From the NCBI GenBank assembly GCA_024400545.1, contig JAKSMO010000008.1, forward strand, positions 1 to 55,142: a DNA stretch of 55,142 nt, in the 5' to 3' direction. The first letter of the stretch is position 1, and the number at the start of each line of letters is the position of its first letter. Below are positions 1-9,391 of the stretch, one piece after another. The notes below the pieces were generated by a model. The model had not been told where the DNA came from. It worked only from the letters and a program-made list of their open reading frames with translations, and did no database searches. The position numbers and the translations under genes were made by a program. This DNA is from Bacteroidales bacterium (GTDB lineage: Bacteria; Bacteroidota; Bacteroidia; Bacteroidales; P3).

Positions 1-2
1 AG

Positions 3-602
3 ACTTCGGCCAAGGTGCTCAATAGCATCGATGCCAACAGCACCAACCCCATCCCGGTCATCTATCAGAGCGGCTACCTTACCATCAAGGGCTATGACGA
101 AGAGTTTGGCACCTACCAGTTGGGATTCCCCAACCAAGAGGTGGAGTCGGGTTTCGTGGATTACCTGATGTCGTACTATACCCCGCTGCAAGACACAGAG
201 ACGGCCTTCAACATCCAGTGTTTTGTGCAAGATGTCCGAGCCGGCCGCACCGAGCAGTTCTTGGAGCGCTTGCGCAGCCTCTTTGCCGACACGCCATACG
301 AATTGATAAAAGACTTGGAGAATCATTATCAAAATGTAGTATGGATAGTGGCCAAGCTGATGGGTTTTTACGTGCAGGCCGAGTACCGCACCAGTCGCGG
401 TCGCATCGACCTGGTGCTGAAAGCGCCAAAGTTCTGCTATGTGATGGAGTTCAAACTAGACGGCACAGCCGAGGAGGCTTTGGCACAGATCAATGACCGC
501 AATTATACTCTTCCATTTGAGCTTGATGGCCAGCAGATAGTGCGCGTAGGCCTCAATTTCTCCAAAGAGCACCGCAATATTGAGCGGTATGTAGTGGAAT
601 AG
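3..602 (+). CDS. AAA-ATPase-like / PD-(D/E)XK nuclease family protein, 3' part
   Basis: The frame is open to the left edge, so this is the C-terminal 199 residues of a longer protein; the GTG at 15 is only an internal codon. The last ~90 residues carry a PD-(D/E)XK-like core: an acidic residue in GRIDLVLK followed by the E-x-K of VMEFKL, then AEEALAQI. This matches the C-terminal nuclease-like domain (DUF1703) that follows an AAA-ATPase-like domain in a family very abundant in Bacteroidales genomes. The ATPase part must lie upstream of the window. The cellular role of the family is not established; a nucleic-acid-linked or toxin-like function has been suggested from the fold. It is followed by 233 bp without a gene. 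A weak inverted repeat (TCAGCAC at 727-733 with GTGCTGA at 772-778) might end its transcript. Confidence 0.8.
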   Translation, partial: TSAKVLNSIDANSTNPIPVIYQSGYLTIKGYDEEFGTYQLGFPNQEVESGFVDYLMSYYTPLQDTETAFNIQCFVQDVRAGRTEQFLERLRSLFADTPYELIKDLENHYQNVVWIVAKLMGFYVQAEYRTSRGRIDLVLKAPKFCYVMEFKLDGTAEEALAQINDRNYTLPFELDGQQIVRVGLNFSKEHRNIERYVVE

Positions 603-805
603 TTATAAATTCACGCATCACAATATTCTGGAATTTGGATTATCCGAGTACAAATATTTCTATTTTTCGCACCCTACAGTTCAACAATTTTACGAACTAT
701 CTAAAACATTAAAATCAACGTGATAGTCAGCACTTAGCAACAACGGATTATTCATAACCGAGAATGCCTGGGTGCTGAAAAATCTGTCATATCGGATTTT
801 TTTCG

Positions 806-814
806 TATCTTTGC
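806..814 (+). promoter_or_regulatory. Bacteroidetes -7 promoter element for typA
   Basis: TATCTTTGC, a perfect match to the TAnnTTTG -7 consensus of the Bacteroidetes primary sigma factor, lies 21 bases before the typA ATG in a T-rich stretch. No clear TTTG -33 box is visible. Confidence 0.75.
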
Positions 815-835
815 ACGTTTTTATATATCATTACG

Positions 836-2674
836 ATGCAAAATATCAGAAATATCGCCATCATTGCACACGTTGACCATGGTAAGACCACCTTGGTTGA
901 CCGTATGTTGCACCAGGCACAGCTTTTCCGCGAGAATCAGGAGACCGGCGACCTCATCCTTGACAACAACGATTTGGAACGCGAACGCGGTATCACCATT
1001 CTTTCTAAGAACGTCTCCATCCGTTACAAAGACACCAAAATCAACATCATCGACACTCCTGGCCACAGCGATTTCGGCGGCGAGGTGGAGCGCGTGCTGA
1101 ATATGGCCGACGGCGTTCTGCTGGTGGTGGACGCCTTTGAAGGTCCTATGCCCCAGACCCGTTTTGTGCTGCAGAAAGCCATTGAATTGGGACTGAAACC
1201 CATTGTGGTTATCAACAAAGTAGATAAACCCAACTGCGACCCCGAGCTGACTCAGGAGGCCGTTTTTGACCTAATGTTCAACCTGGGTGCCAGCAACGAG
1301 CAGCTGGACTTCCCCACCTGCTACGGCTCGGCCAAACAGGGTTGGATGGGTGCCGATTGGAACACCCCTACTGAGGATATTTCTTATCTGATGGACCTCA
1401 TCATTGAGCACATCCCCGCACCCCGCGTGCCGGAAGGCAACACGCAGATGATGCTGTCGAGCCTTGACTACAGTTCCTATCTGGGACGTATTGCCGTGGG
1501 CAGACTGAACCGTGGCACCTTGCAGGCTGGCCAGCCCATCATTCTCGTAAAACGCGATCAAAGTCAGATTCAGAGCAAAGTAAAGGAACTCTACACTTTC
1601 GAGGGCCTCGGCAAAGAGCGCACGAAGAATGCTGTGGAGGCTGGCGAGATTTGCGCCGTGCTGTTGGAACTTGACAAGAACGTGATGTTCGAGATTGGCG
1701 ACACCATCTGCGACGTGGAGAATCCCGAGCCCCTGCCCCCCATCAAGGTTGACGAACCTACGATGAGCATGCTCTTCACCATCAACAACTCTCCTTTCTT
1801 CGGCAAAGAGGGTAAGTTTGTGACCAGCCGCCACTTGCGCGACCGTCTTTTCAAAGAGCTTGAAAAGAACCTGGCCATGCGCATTGAAGAGACCAACTCG
1901 CCCGACTCACTGTTGGTATATGGTCGTGGCATCCTCCACCTCTCCATTCTGATTGAGACCATGCGTCGCGAGGGTTATGAACTGCAGGTAGGACAACCCA
2001 AGGTCATCATCAAAGAGATTGACGGCCAGAAATGCGAGCCTATCGAGCAACTTACCGTATTGGTGCCTGAAGAGTTCTCCAGCAAGGTAATTGACGTGGT
2101 GACCCGCCGCAAAGGCGAAATTGGAACCATCGAGACCAAGGGCGACCGTGTTCAGCTGGAGTTCCAAATTCCCTCGCGCGGTATCATCGGCCTGCGAAAC
2201 ACCTTGCTCACTGCCACCAACGGCGAGGCTATCATTGCCCACCGTTTCAGCGGTTTTGAGCCTTGGAAGGGCGATTTTGACGACCATAAGATGGGTGCCC
2301 TTATTGCCAAAGAGACCGGCGAGGCCACCGCATATAGTATCAGCAAACTGCAAGATCGCGGCCCCTTCTTTATTGAGCCCGGCGAGCATGTTTATAGCGG
2401 CGAAGTAATCGGAGAGAGCCTGCGTCCTGGCAACGACATTGTGATCAACGTTGTTACGGCCAAGAACCTGACCAACATGCGTAGCAAAAGTGCCGACGAC
2501 AAGAGCACTACTGCACCTCCAATCAAATTCTCTTTGGAGGAAGCCATGGAGTATATCCGCGACGATGAGTATCTGGAAATTACTCCTACCAACCTGCGCA
2601 TCCGCAAGATTATCCTTGACGAAACCGAACGCAAACGTGCCCGTATCGCCATGGGCAGAGAGGTTGAGGACTAA
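836..2674 (+). CDS. typA: Translational GTPase TypA/BipA
   Basis: Ribosome-binding translational GTPase of the EF-G superfamily, involved in 50S assembly and stress adaptation. The 612-residue length is normal for the family. The G domain shows the P-loop AHVDHGKT (residues 11-18), the RGITI switch I motif, [14 protein letters not shown] (switch II) and NKVDKP (G4). The EF-Tu-like barrel, EF-G-like domains and the BipA-specific C-terminus ([11 protein letters not shown], then the LRIRK segment) follow in order. The ATG start lies 21 bases after a TATCTTTGC promoter. It is a single-gene transcription unit ending at a strong hairpin shared with the converging folC. Confidence 0.98.
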   Translation: MQNIRNIAIIAHVDHGKTTLVDRMLHQAQLFRENQETGDLILDNNDLERERGITILSKNVSIRYKDTKINIIDTPGHSDFGGEVERVLNMADGVLLVVDAFEGPMPQTRFVLQKAIELGLKPIVVINKVDKPNCDPELTQEAVFDLMFNLGASNEQLDFPTCYGSAKQGWMGADWNTPTEDISYLMDLIIEHIPAPRVPEGNTQMMLSSLDYSSYLGRIAVGRLNRGTLQAGQPIILVKRDQSQIQSKVKELYTFEGLGKERTKNAVEAGEICAVLLELDKNVMFEIGDTICDVENPEPLPPIKVDEPTMSMLFTINNSPFFGKEGKFVTSRHLRDRLFKELEKNLAMRIEETNSPDSLLVYGRGILHLSILIETMRREGYELQVGQPKVIIKEIDGQKCEPIEQLTVLVPEEFSSKVIDVVTRRKGEIGTIETKGDRVQLEFQIPSRGIIGLRNTLLTATNGEAIIAHRFSGFEPWKGDFDDHKMGALIAKETGEATAYSISKLQDRGPFFIEPGEHVYSGEVIGESLRPGNDIVINVVTAKNLTNMRSKSADDKSTTAPPIKFSLEEAMEYIRDDEYLEITPTNLRIRKIILDETERKRARIAMGREVED

Positions 2675-2694
2675 TCGTTTTCCCGATAAAAGCA

Positions 2695-2727
2695 AAGATG
2701 GGCGTTGCCTGTGGCAACGCCCATCTT
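2695..2727. terminator. Bidirectional hairpin between convergent typA and folC
   Basis: A perfect 15-bp stem (2695-2709 with 2713-2727) closes a 3-base loop. It sits 20 bases after the typA stop and 20 bases beyond the folC stop. The plus-strand side is followed by ATTTATTTT and the minus-strand side by TTGCTTTTAT, so it can serve both convergent units. Confidence 0.85.
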
Positions 2728-2747
2728 ATTTATTTTCAGCAAGGTGA

Positions 2748-4091
2748 CTATCGGTTGTTGTAATACTCCACAGCGTCGGCAACCAAGAAAATACTACCCG
2801 TAACAAGCACAAAATCGCGCTCGGGATCGGCAGCCTGGCGGGCAGCCTCAATAGCTTCGCCCACATGACGGAACGACGCACCTGCCATACCAAGACCATT
2901 GGCAGCAGTGGCAAGATCGGCCACAGGCAGACCCCTAGGAACGGAAGGCTGCGTATAGTAGTAAGTGGTACGCTCATGGGGCATCATTCGGAGGATTTTG
3001 CTAAAATCCTTATCGTTGACACATCCGTAAATAAGATGGAGATGAGCATACGGAATTTCTTTCAATTTGGAGAGCATGGCCTCTACGCCATCGGCATTAT
3101 GCGCCGTTTCGCAGATAGTGAGGGGATGAAGATCCATTTGCTCCCAACGGCCATGCAGGCCAGTAGCCGACACAATGGAGGCAATGCCATTGCGCACATG
3201 ATCCAGCGTAATGTTATAGCCCACAGTGGGCAGCAATTCTAACGCCTGGAAAAGGGTGGCGAGGTTATGGAGCTGATAATGGCCGGACAAAGGACACGAA
3301 AACTCACACTCCTGCAAAGCAAAATGCTGCGACTGCCCTTGAACGGAGAAATTAAGCTGCGACTGATATTGCGCCATTGTTAGGCATGACCCCTCCTGGG
3401 TGGAGTGCACAGCAAAATGGTCGTCGGCAAAATAGATGTCGGCACCCAACTCATTGGCGCGAGACTGAAACACCGGGCGCGTTTCGGGATGCGTTTCGCC
3501 AATCACCACTGGGATTCCTGACTTGATGATGCCGGCCTTTTCGGCAGCAATCTTAGGCAGCGTATCGCCCAGAAACTGCGTGTGGTCGAAACCAATATTT
3601 GTAATGATGCTAAGGTCGGGGACAATGACATTGGTGCTATCCAGTCGTCCACCCATACCCACTTCAACCACAGCCACATCCACCTGTTGCTGGGCAAAAT
3701 AGTCGAAAGCCAATCCCACAGTCATCTCAAAGAAAGAGAGCTGCAGCCCTTCCATAAACTGGCGATGCTGTTCCACAAAACGGGTCACCTCTTCCAGCGG
3801 AATCATCTGGCCATTGATGCGGATACGCTCACGAAAATCAACCAGATGGGGCGAAGTATAAAGACCCACCTTATAGCCAGCCTGCATAAGCACCGAGCAC
3901 AAAAGGTGCGACACCGAGCCTTTGCCATTGGTGCCGGCCACATGGATGCTGCGGAATTTGCGTTCAGGATTGCCCAAATGAGCCATCAGCTCTACCGTAT
4001 TGGTGATATCGGCCTTGTAAGCCGCCTTGCCAATACGATGATACATGGGAAGGGAATTGAAAAGATAGTCGAGGGTATCGGAGTAAGTCAT
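2748..4091 (-). CDS. folC: Bifunctional folylpolyglutamate/dihydrofolate synthase
   Basis: Mur-ligase-family enzyme that adds glutamate to dihydropteroate and tetrahydrofolates. At 447 residues it is of usual length. Motifs in order: the ATP-binding loop GTNGKGSVSH near residue 55, YTSPHLVDFRERI, a VEVGMGGRLDSTN block, TNIGFDHTQFLG, and the C-terminal domain with LHGRWE and HNADG. It is the last gene of a three-gene minus-strand run, starting 39 bp after the stop of the outer-membrane barrel gene. Folate synthesis has no obvious link with the two upstream envelope genes, so the linkage is probably only transcriptional. Confidence 0.95.
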   Translation of the reverse strand: MTYSDTLDYLFNSLPMYHRIGKAAYKADITNTVELMAHLGNPERKFRSIHVAGTNGKGSVSHLLCSVLMQAGYKVGLYTSPHLVDFRERIRINGQMIPLEEVTRFVEQHRQFMEGLQLSFFEMTVGLAFDYFAQQQVDVAVVEVGMGGRLDSTNVIVPDLSIITNIGFDHTQFLGDTLPKIAAEKAGIIKSGIPVVIGETHPETRPVFQSRANELGADIYFADDHFAVHSTQEGSCLTMAQYQSQLNFSVQGQSQHFALQECEFSCPLSGHYQLHNLATLFQALELLPTVGYNITLDHVRNGIASIVSATGLHGRWEQMDLHPLTICETAHNADGVEAMLSKLKEIPYAHLHLIYGCVNDKDFSKILRMMPHERTTYYYTQPSVPRGLPVADLATAANGLGMAGASFRHVGEAIEAARQAADPERDFVLVTGSIFLVADAVEYYNNR

Positions 4092-4130
4092 GTTGGTGTG
4101 ATGAATTATTCGTAGTAGCGAAGGTGAATA

Positions 4131-5990
4131 TTAATATGGAATAGTGTATGTGAGTCCGGCGAGGAAGAGGGCGCGATAGCTGGGATAATTCTGCCAATAG
4201 AAATAACGCTGGAAGCAGAGGTTGTCGGCTTTCAGGAAGAAACTGAGGGCTTTGTTGTGGCGATACTCAACTTCGAGATTCAAACCATAGCGCAAAGGCA
4301 GATAGAGCGTGCTGTCGGAACCATCGTCGGCAGCGACAGTAGCATACGGACTGCGGCCCAATGCCTGGAATTCCACATGAGCAAACACCTTGTCGTGATA
4401 ATTGAATGTGGCAGAAATGCCGGCATCAAAATTAGGACGATAATAGAGAGGCAGATCCACCTGTTGGTCGCCTACCAACTGGCTGAGCTTATTCTTATAA
4501 ATATAGTAATTGCCCTTTACCACCAAACGCAGGATTTCATCGTTAACAAACACAAAGTTGCCACCCACCTTGATGCGGGTAAGCGAATCGTACTGAGGCA
4601 CAAAAACATTATGGAGCAAATAATTATCGTCGAGTCGGAAAGAAAGGTCGTCGTCGATGGAGCTAAATGAACCGTAAATGTTCAAATCCATCTTCTTGCT
4701 GATATTCCAACGCACACGAGCCGAAAAATCGTAATGGCTGGTGGCACGAGAAAGGCTGTTGGGTGCGATGTAGGGATTCACCTGACGGATCACATTCCAG
4801 CTATTGGCATCAATATTGCCCTCTGCTGCCAACGAAGCAACGAGCAACTGATTGAAGAACGACTTGCTGACCGTTGCGTCGGGATATACATGCACCTTGC
4901 CTGCAGGAGTGTTGAAAGCATCCACTGCCACCACAGCACCGGCATGGATCTGCAAACCGGAGAACATAAAGTCAAGATAAGGATTGGCCTTGTAGAGATT
5001 CTTAAAACTGCTCTCGGCTAGAATGGAACGCCCGGTGCTGTCGTCGCGATTAAGCAGGGCGGCATCCAGCATAGCGTTGGCACCAAAAGGCAGGTCTATG
5101 GGGTTGAAATTCTGCAGATATCCCTCGTAGGTGAGGTGAAGATAGGCCACCCCCTTGTATTTCTGAGCCAGGGTGAAACCATAATGGATATTACCATCCA
5201 CATTGACATTAAACTCATTCTGGCTATAAGTGGCCCACATATCCTTCAGGCCTACATTAGCCTCGTAGCCAAGGGCATTCACATCGGTGTTGAGGGTCTT
5301 CACGCCCAGGTTGAGGCGGGCAAGATTATAGGAAGCCTTGTAGTCGGCACGACTAATAGAGTCGCGATCCAAGGCCATGACGCTAGCCAACGTGCTGTCG
5401 CTAAAGCCATAGTAGCGGTTAAAATCGTTCTGATAGCCCAAGTCGGCACTCAGCTGCAGCGAATTGGCAGTAATGTATTTGCCAAAAGCGTTGATATCGG
5501 TGAGCGAAAATGGAGCCTGACCATAATGTGTAGGCGAGGGCAGCGAGTCGCTTTTGCGGCCAATGGTGCCCCACGACGACTGGTGCTGCACACCCACGCC
5601 AAAAGTTTTGTTCTGGCTGCGCAACGAATTGAAATAAAGCTCGGCCAACGGCGACCAATAGTTGCCCATGCCCAGCTTAAGGTAGTTGTTGTACAGCTTA
5701 GTGGCGGGCTCGCCAATAATACGGGCGGCTTTGATACGCGAAGGCTCGTAGAGCGAAGTGAGACGACGCGTAGTGATATCATATGTGAACGATTTGGTGA
5801 TAGTGGACACCGTGTCGGTGATAACGGGAGCCACATTCACCTTGGCGGATTCCTCCACCACAGGTTTGTACCGCGAGGTTACCACCACTCGCTCGTTATA
5901 CACATTGCTGTCGTTCTGCGCACGGCAGTTGAAGCCGGCAGCGATAAGATTTACAACGGCCACAACGGCCAATATCTTGTTGTACTTCAT
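4131..5990 (-). CDS. Outer-membrane beta-barrel protein, TonB-receptor-like without a recognisable plug
   Basis: 619 residues from the ATG at 5990; an in-frame TTG two codons upstream is less likely. A hydrophobic signal peptide covers residues 1-24 and ends at an A-Q junction. The mature N-terminus has a short stretch reminiscent of TonB-receptor plugs (VVVTSRYKPVVEES), but no full plug or carboxypeptidase-like domain follows. The rest alternates aromatic and polar residues as in a large beta-barrel and ends in LTYTIPY, a typical outer-membrane terminal strand. The gene lies 43 bp after a 1052-residue secreted TPR protein and 39 bp before folC on the same strand. That pairing suggests a joint envelope function, such as a barrel with a periplasmic TPR partner. 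The substrate is unknown. Confidence 0.75.
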   Translation of the reverse strand: MKYNKILAVVAVVNLIAAGFNCRAQNDSNVYNERVVVTSRYKPVVEESAKVNVAPVITDTVSTITKSFTYDITTRRLTSLYEPSRIKAARIIGEPATKLYNNYLKLGMGNYWSPLAELYFNSLRSQNKTFGVGVQHQSSWGTIGRKSDSLPSPTHYGQAPFSLTDINAFGKYITANSLQLSADLGYQNDFNRYYGFSDSTLASVMALDRDSISRADYKASYNLARLNLGVKTLNTDVNALGYEANVGLKDMWATYSQNEFNVNVDGNIHYGFTLAQKYKGVAYLHLTYEGYLQNFNPIDLPFGANAMLDAALLNRDDSTGRSILAESSFKNLYKANPYLDFMFSGLQIHAGAVVAVDAFNTPAGKVHVYPDATVSKSFFNQLLVASLAAEGNIDANSWNVIRQVNPYIAPNSLSRATSHYDFSARVRWNISKKMDLNIYGSFSSIDDDLSFRLDDNYLLHNVFVPQYDSLTRIKVGGNFVFVNDEILRLVVKGNYYIYKNKLSQLVGDQQVDLPLYYRPNFDAGISATFNYHDKVFAHVEFQALGRSPYATVAADDGSDSTLYLPLRYGLNLEVEYRHNKALSFFLKADNLCFQRYFYWQNYPSYRALFLAGLTYTIPY

Positions 5991-6033
5991 AGACAAAAAA
6001 ACTTTCTTTTATTACCCTTGCTTTAGCTAGTTG

Positions 6034-9000
6034 TTATTTTGCTTCAGGTTCGTTCTCAAGTTCGATTACGGGGCTGTCCTCTTCAGGCAGTTGCACGGGA
6101 GCTTCTTCTTCCAGAATCAGATTGCGTTTCTGAAGGGCCAGCTGCACCAAGTCGTCGTCATCGCTATTGTCGATAATGCTCTGCAAAGTTTGCTTGGCTT
6201 GCAGGTTGTTGCCACGAGCATGGAAGATATCGGCCCAGAGGATAAACGACTTGGCCAGCCAGTAATCGCTGGCGGGATCGGCAGTGATCGACTCAATCTC
6301 ACGTTCCGAACCGTCGTAGTCGTGCTGCAGGAAACGCATTTCGGCAATACGGTAGGCTGCTTCGCCGCTGTAGTCGCCATTGGTGCTCGACTTCAACTGG
6401 CTGTAAAGGCTGTCGGCCATGGGATAGGTAGTCACATTCTCATAGTAGCAGCGAGCCATCGAGATGCGGGCCTCGTCGCGGAGCTCGTCAGTAATCTTGT
6501 TTTCGCGCAAAAGCTGGCGGGCGGCGGCTATCACACTATCGCGCATATCCAAACGTATCCAACTGCGCATATAGCCCACCTTACCGGCAATACGACTGTT
6601 GTCGTTTTCGGCATTGGCCACCAGCTGACTGTACAGGTCGATAGCCTTGGTGAAATTATTCAGGTTAAAAGCGATATTGGCAGCATTCTGCAACGAACGC
6701 TCGGTAAAGCTGTTGCGATTGGCGGCTGCCACAGCCTCATAGTGGGGCAGCGCACCCTCGATCTGTCCGTTTCGGAAAAGACAGTCGGCAGCATAGTAAT
6801 GAGCCTGCAGGTGGAACAAGCCCTCGGGGAATTTTTCCAGATAACCTTCAAAACTCTTCACCGAGCTCTCGCAGTCGCCATTCATATACTGGTTTTCGGC
6901 CGACATATACAGCGTGCTGTCCTGCTCAACGGTAGAAACAGTATATTTAGTGGTACGTTTCACATACGAGAAATACTCATCCACACGATTCTGGCTCACA
7001 TAAATATTCTTCACTGTGGAAAGAGCGTCGCGGGCCTCGTCGGTGCCGGAATAATTGGTAAGCAGTTGGTCGAAGATATCCAGGGCATCGTTGTTGCGAT
7101 CGGTATTATAATAGATAAGGCCGATGTTGAGCAGCGCCGTCTTCACCAAAGTATTTTGCGGATAGCTATTGCGGAAATTGTTGAAATAAAGCAAGGCCAT
7201 ATCGTTGTTGTCGCACACCAGATAAGTGTTGCCCACCTCAAAAAGAGCCTTGGGAGCCAAAGGCGACTCCTTATAGCGTTCGAAGATCTGGTTGAGGAAC
7301 GACAGTTTCTCGTGATATTTGCCCATGGCGCCATACGACAAAGCCTTCTGGTAAGTGGCGTAGTCTGCATCGGGGTCGTTCTCGGCAATCACTTTGTCGT
7401 AATATTTAATAGCCTCGGCATACTTGCTGTCGAGATAATGGCAGTCGCCCAAACGGTTGTTCACATCATTCACCTGGTGCTGGTCGATACTCTTGTCGGC
7501 CAAACGCAAAAACATCTTAAAATCGTCGGTAGCGTCGGAGATATTATTGCGTTTCATGCATATATAGCCGTGGGTGTAGAGTGCCTGGCGATAGTAAGGC
7601 GAAGTAGTGGCGTTGGTGCTCACCATAAAGCGGTCGAGAGTCTTGCCTGCGGCATCAAAATCGCCCATGCGGTAGCGCGACTCGGCATACAGGTAGTAAG
7701 CGTCGGTAGTATATTTGGGCAGGGCGTTGAGCTTGGTGGCTTTTTGGAAATACTGGGCGGCGGCCTTCATATTGCCCGTGTTAAACACCTCGATACCGCG
7801 GTTAATCACAATGCGCTGATAGGCCTGGTTCATCATTGGGCTGCGATCTTGAATTTTCTCGATCAGGGTCAGTGCGTCTTTGTAGTTGCGGGTGGTGAAA
7901 TAGAGCGAGGTAAGTATTTCCTCCACCTCGGCGCGATGGGTGGTGCGCGGATATTTTAGCAGATAGTCCTCAAAGGAGCGGATCGACTCGTTGTAAGGGT
8001 TGGCGTTCAGCTCATACGACAGCTTGGCATAGTTAAACAAAGCGTCCTCCTTTATTTTGGCGTCAAAATCCATCTTCGAAGCCTGTAAGAACATGCTACG
8101 GGCCTCGTTTTTGCGACCCAACTGGATGTCCACATCGCCCAACACATACAACGCACTCTGAGCCACACTGTCGGTGCACACAATCTTCTTGGAGAGATAG
8201 AACTGGGCCGAATCGTACTGATGAAGCATATAGTGGCAGTAGCCAATCTGATAGTAGCTGTCCTGAGGGGTGCACGAAGCCACCAGAGCGGCGGTGTTGC
8301 TCTTCTTGCCCTTGCCGGCCATGGTTTGCATGGGATCGGTGCCAGAATTGTCGTCGTCGCGGTGGCGCAAGGCAGCCGAATAGTAGTCAAGGGCGTTCTT
8401 ATATTCGCCTCGGTTAAAATAAACCTCTGCCACCATCTGGCGAATCTCGTTCTTTTTAAACACATCCTCTTCCAACAGCAGGGTCGGAGCCATCTGCAAC
8501 AGCTCGTCGTCTTTGCCCAGATAGTAATAGATGCGGGCTATATACGAAGGCACAATCTTGGCAAACTTCTTGTCGCCTTGCAACTTCTGGAAATTGCGCA
8601 ATGCCAAGTCGTATTTGCCGTCCATATACTGCATGTGGGCATAATAGTATATGGCCGCATTGGTATATTTCGACTTGCCGTTGATTTCCTGACCAAAATA
8701 TTTCTTTGCTTCGGAGTAGTCCTCGTCGTTGAAATAGCAATAACCCACTTTGAAGTTAAACTCGCTGCGATGACCGTATTCCACTTCGCGGGCCTGCACC
8801 TTCTGATAGTATTTCAAAGCCTTGGCATAGTCGCCAGCAGCATAATGATAGTTGCCCAAGTAGAAATAGGCCATGTTGGCATGCTTGTTTTGCGGATAAA
8901 GGCGTAAAAACTCAGTCAACCGGAAGTCGGCGTCCTTGTTGTTAAGCTTCTCGGCACACACAGCGCCATAAAAGCAGGCCTCGCTGCCCATATACTCGTC

Positions 9001-9192
9001 CACGGTCATAGTACCGGAGGTGAGTTTGTCGAAGATATTTTGCGCCGAGGCGTATTTTTCTTTCTGGTAAAGGTCCAAAGCCTGACGATAAAGCTGCTTA
9101 ACCGACTCTTCGGACGATGCTTTTTGGGCAAATACGGGTGCGCACATAAATGCCAAAATAGCAATAACTACAAATGATTTAATACGTTGCAT
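6034..9192 (-). CDS. Large secreted tetratricopeptide-repeat protein
   Basis: 1052 residues from the ATG at 9192. The open frame extends 13 codons further, but the ATG is followed directly by a good signal peptide (residues 1-23, ending VFAQ). The mature chain is almost wholly TPR-like helical repeats, recognisable from recurring patterns such as YYLGNYHYAAGDYAKALKYY, YFNRGEYKNALDYYSAAL and DPDADYATYQKALSYGAMGKY. The C-terminus is acidic and proline-rich. TPR proteins of this kind act as periplasmic or outer-membrane scaffolds. This one heads an operon with an outer-membrane barrel, so it may be that barrel's assembly or cargo partner. A TACGTTTTG at 9213-9221 (minus) is a near-consensus -7 box. 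The opposite strand is open for over 600 codons, which is a codon-bias shadow. Confidence 0.85.
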   Translation of the reverse strand: MQRIKSFVVIAILAFMCAPVFAQKASSEESVKQLYRQALDLYQKEKYASAQNIFDKLTSGTMTVDEYMGSEACFYGAVCAEKLNNKDADFRLTEFLRLYPQNKHANMAYFYLGNYHYAAGDYAKALKYYQKVQAREVEYGHRSEFNFKVGYCYFNDEDYSEAKKYFGQEINGKSKYTNAAIYYYAHMQYMDGKYDLALRNFQKLQGDKKFAKIVPSYIARIYYYLGKDDELLQMAPTLLLEEDVFKKNEIRQMVAEVYFNRGEYKNALDYYSAALRHRDDDNSGTDPMQTMAGKGKKSNTAALVASCTPQDSYYQIGYCHYMLHQYDSAQFYLSKKIVCTDSVAQSALYVLGDVDIQLGRKNEARSMFLQASKMDFDAKIKEDALFNYAKLSYELNANPYNESIRSFEDYLLKYPRTTHRAEVEEILTSLYFTTRNYKDALTLIEKIQDRSPMMNQAYQRIVINRGIEVFNTGNMKAAAQYFQKATKLNALPKYTTDAYYLYAESRYRMGDFDAAGKTLDRFMVSTNATTSPYYRQALYTHGYICMKRNNISDATDDFKMFLRLADKSIDQHQVNDVNNRLGDCHYLDSKYAEAIKYYDKVIAENDPDADYATYQKALSYGAMGKYHEKLSFLNQIFERYKESPLAPKALFEVGNTYLVCDNNDMALLYFNNFRNSYPQNTLVKTALLNIGLIYYNTDRNNDALDIFDQLLTNYSGTDEARDALSTVKNIYVSQNRVDEYFSYVKRTTKYTVSTVEQDSTLYMSAENQYMNGDCESSVKSFEGYLEKFPEGLFHLQAHYYAADCLFRNGQIEGALPHYEAVAAANRNSFTERSLQNAANIAFNLNNFTKAIDLYSQLVANAENDNSRIAGKVGYMRSWIRLDMRDSVIAAARQLLRENKITDELRDEARISMARCYYENVTTYPMADSLYSQLKSSTNGDYSGEAAYRIAEMRFLQHDYDGSEREIESITADPASDYWLAKSFILWADIFHARGNNLQAKQTLQSIIDNSDDDDLVQLALQKRNLILEEEAPVQLPEEDSPVIELENEPEAK

Positions 9193-9294
9193 AAAAATGT
9201 GTTTACTTATTTCAAAACGTAAAAATAACAATAAATAATATTATATACGCTCCCCCCGTCCAACATTTTTCAACATCGGGTTGTTAAGTGCTTT

Positions 9295-9391
9295 GTGATC
9301 GGTAAGCTGTGATCGGTGATCGGTAGTTTTTGTGAACTGTGAACTGCACCACTTGCCCGATCACCATTCACTGATCACCATTCACTGATCA
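9295..9391. repeat. Facing heptanucleotide arrays (GTGATCG/GTGAACT and GTGAATG/GTGATCA)
   Basis: Plus-strand heptamers: GTGATCG at 9295, GTAAGCT at 9302, GTGATCG at 9309 and 9316, GTGAACT at 9332 and 9339. Minus-strand heptamers run from 9392 down to 9358: TTGATCA, GTGAATG, GTGATCA, GTGAATG, GTGATCG. The first minus unit contains the stop codon (9391-9389) of the thioredoxin-like gene. The two arrays face each other, and GGTGATCGG (9315-9323) can pair with CCGATCACC (9357-9365). They fill most of the gap between two co-directional genes. Confidence 0.85.

Noticed and set aside
6031-7959. 642-codon open frame on the plus strand opposite the TPR gene
   Set aside because: It is exactly antisense to a convincing signal-peptide TPR protein. 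Its translation has no recognisable fold and a composition expected from complementing GC-biased codons.
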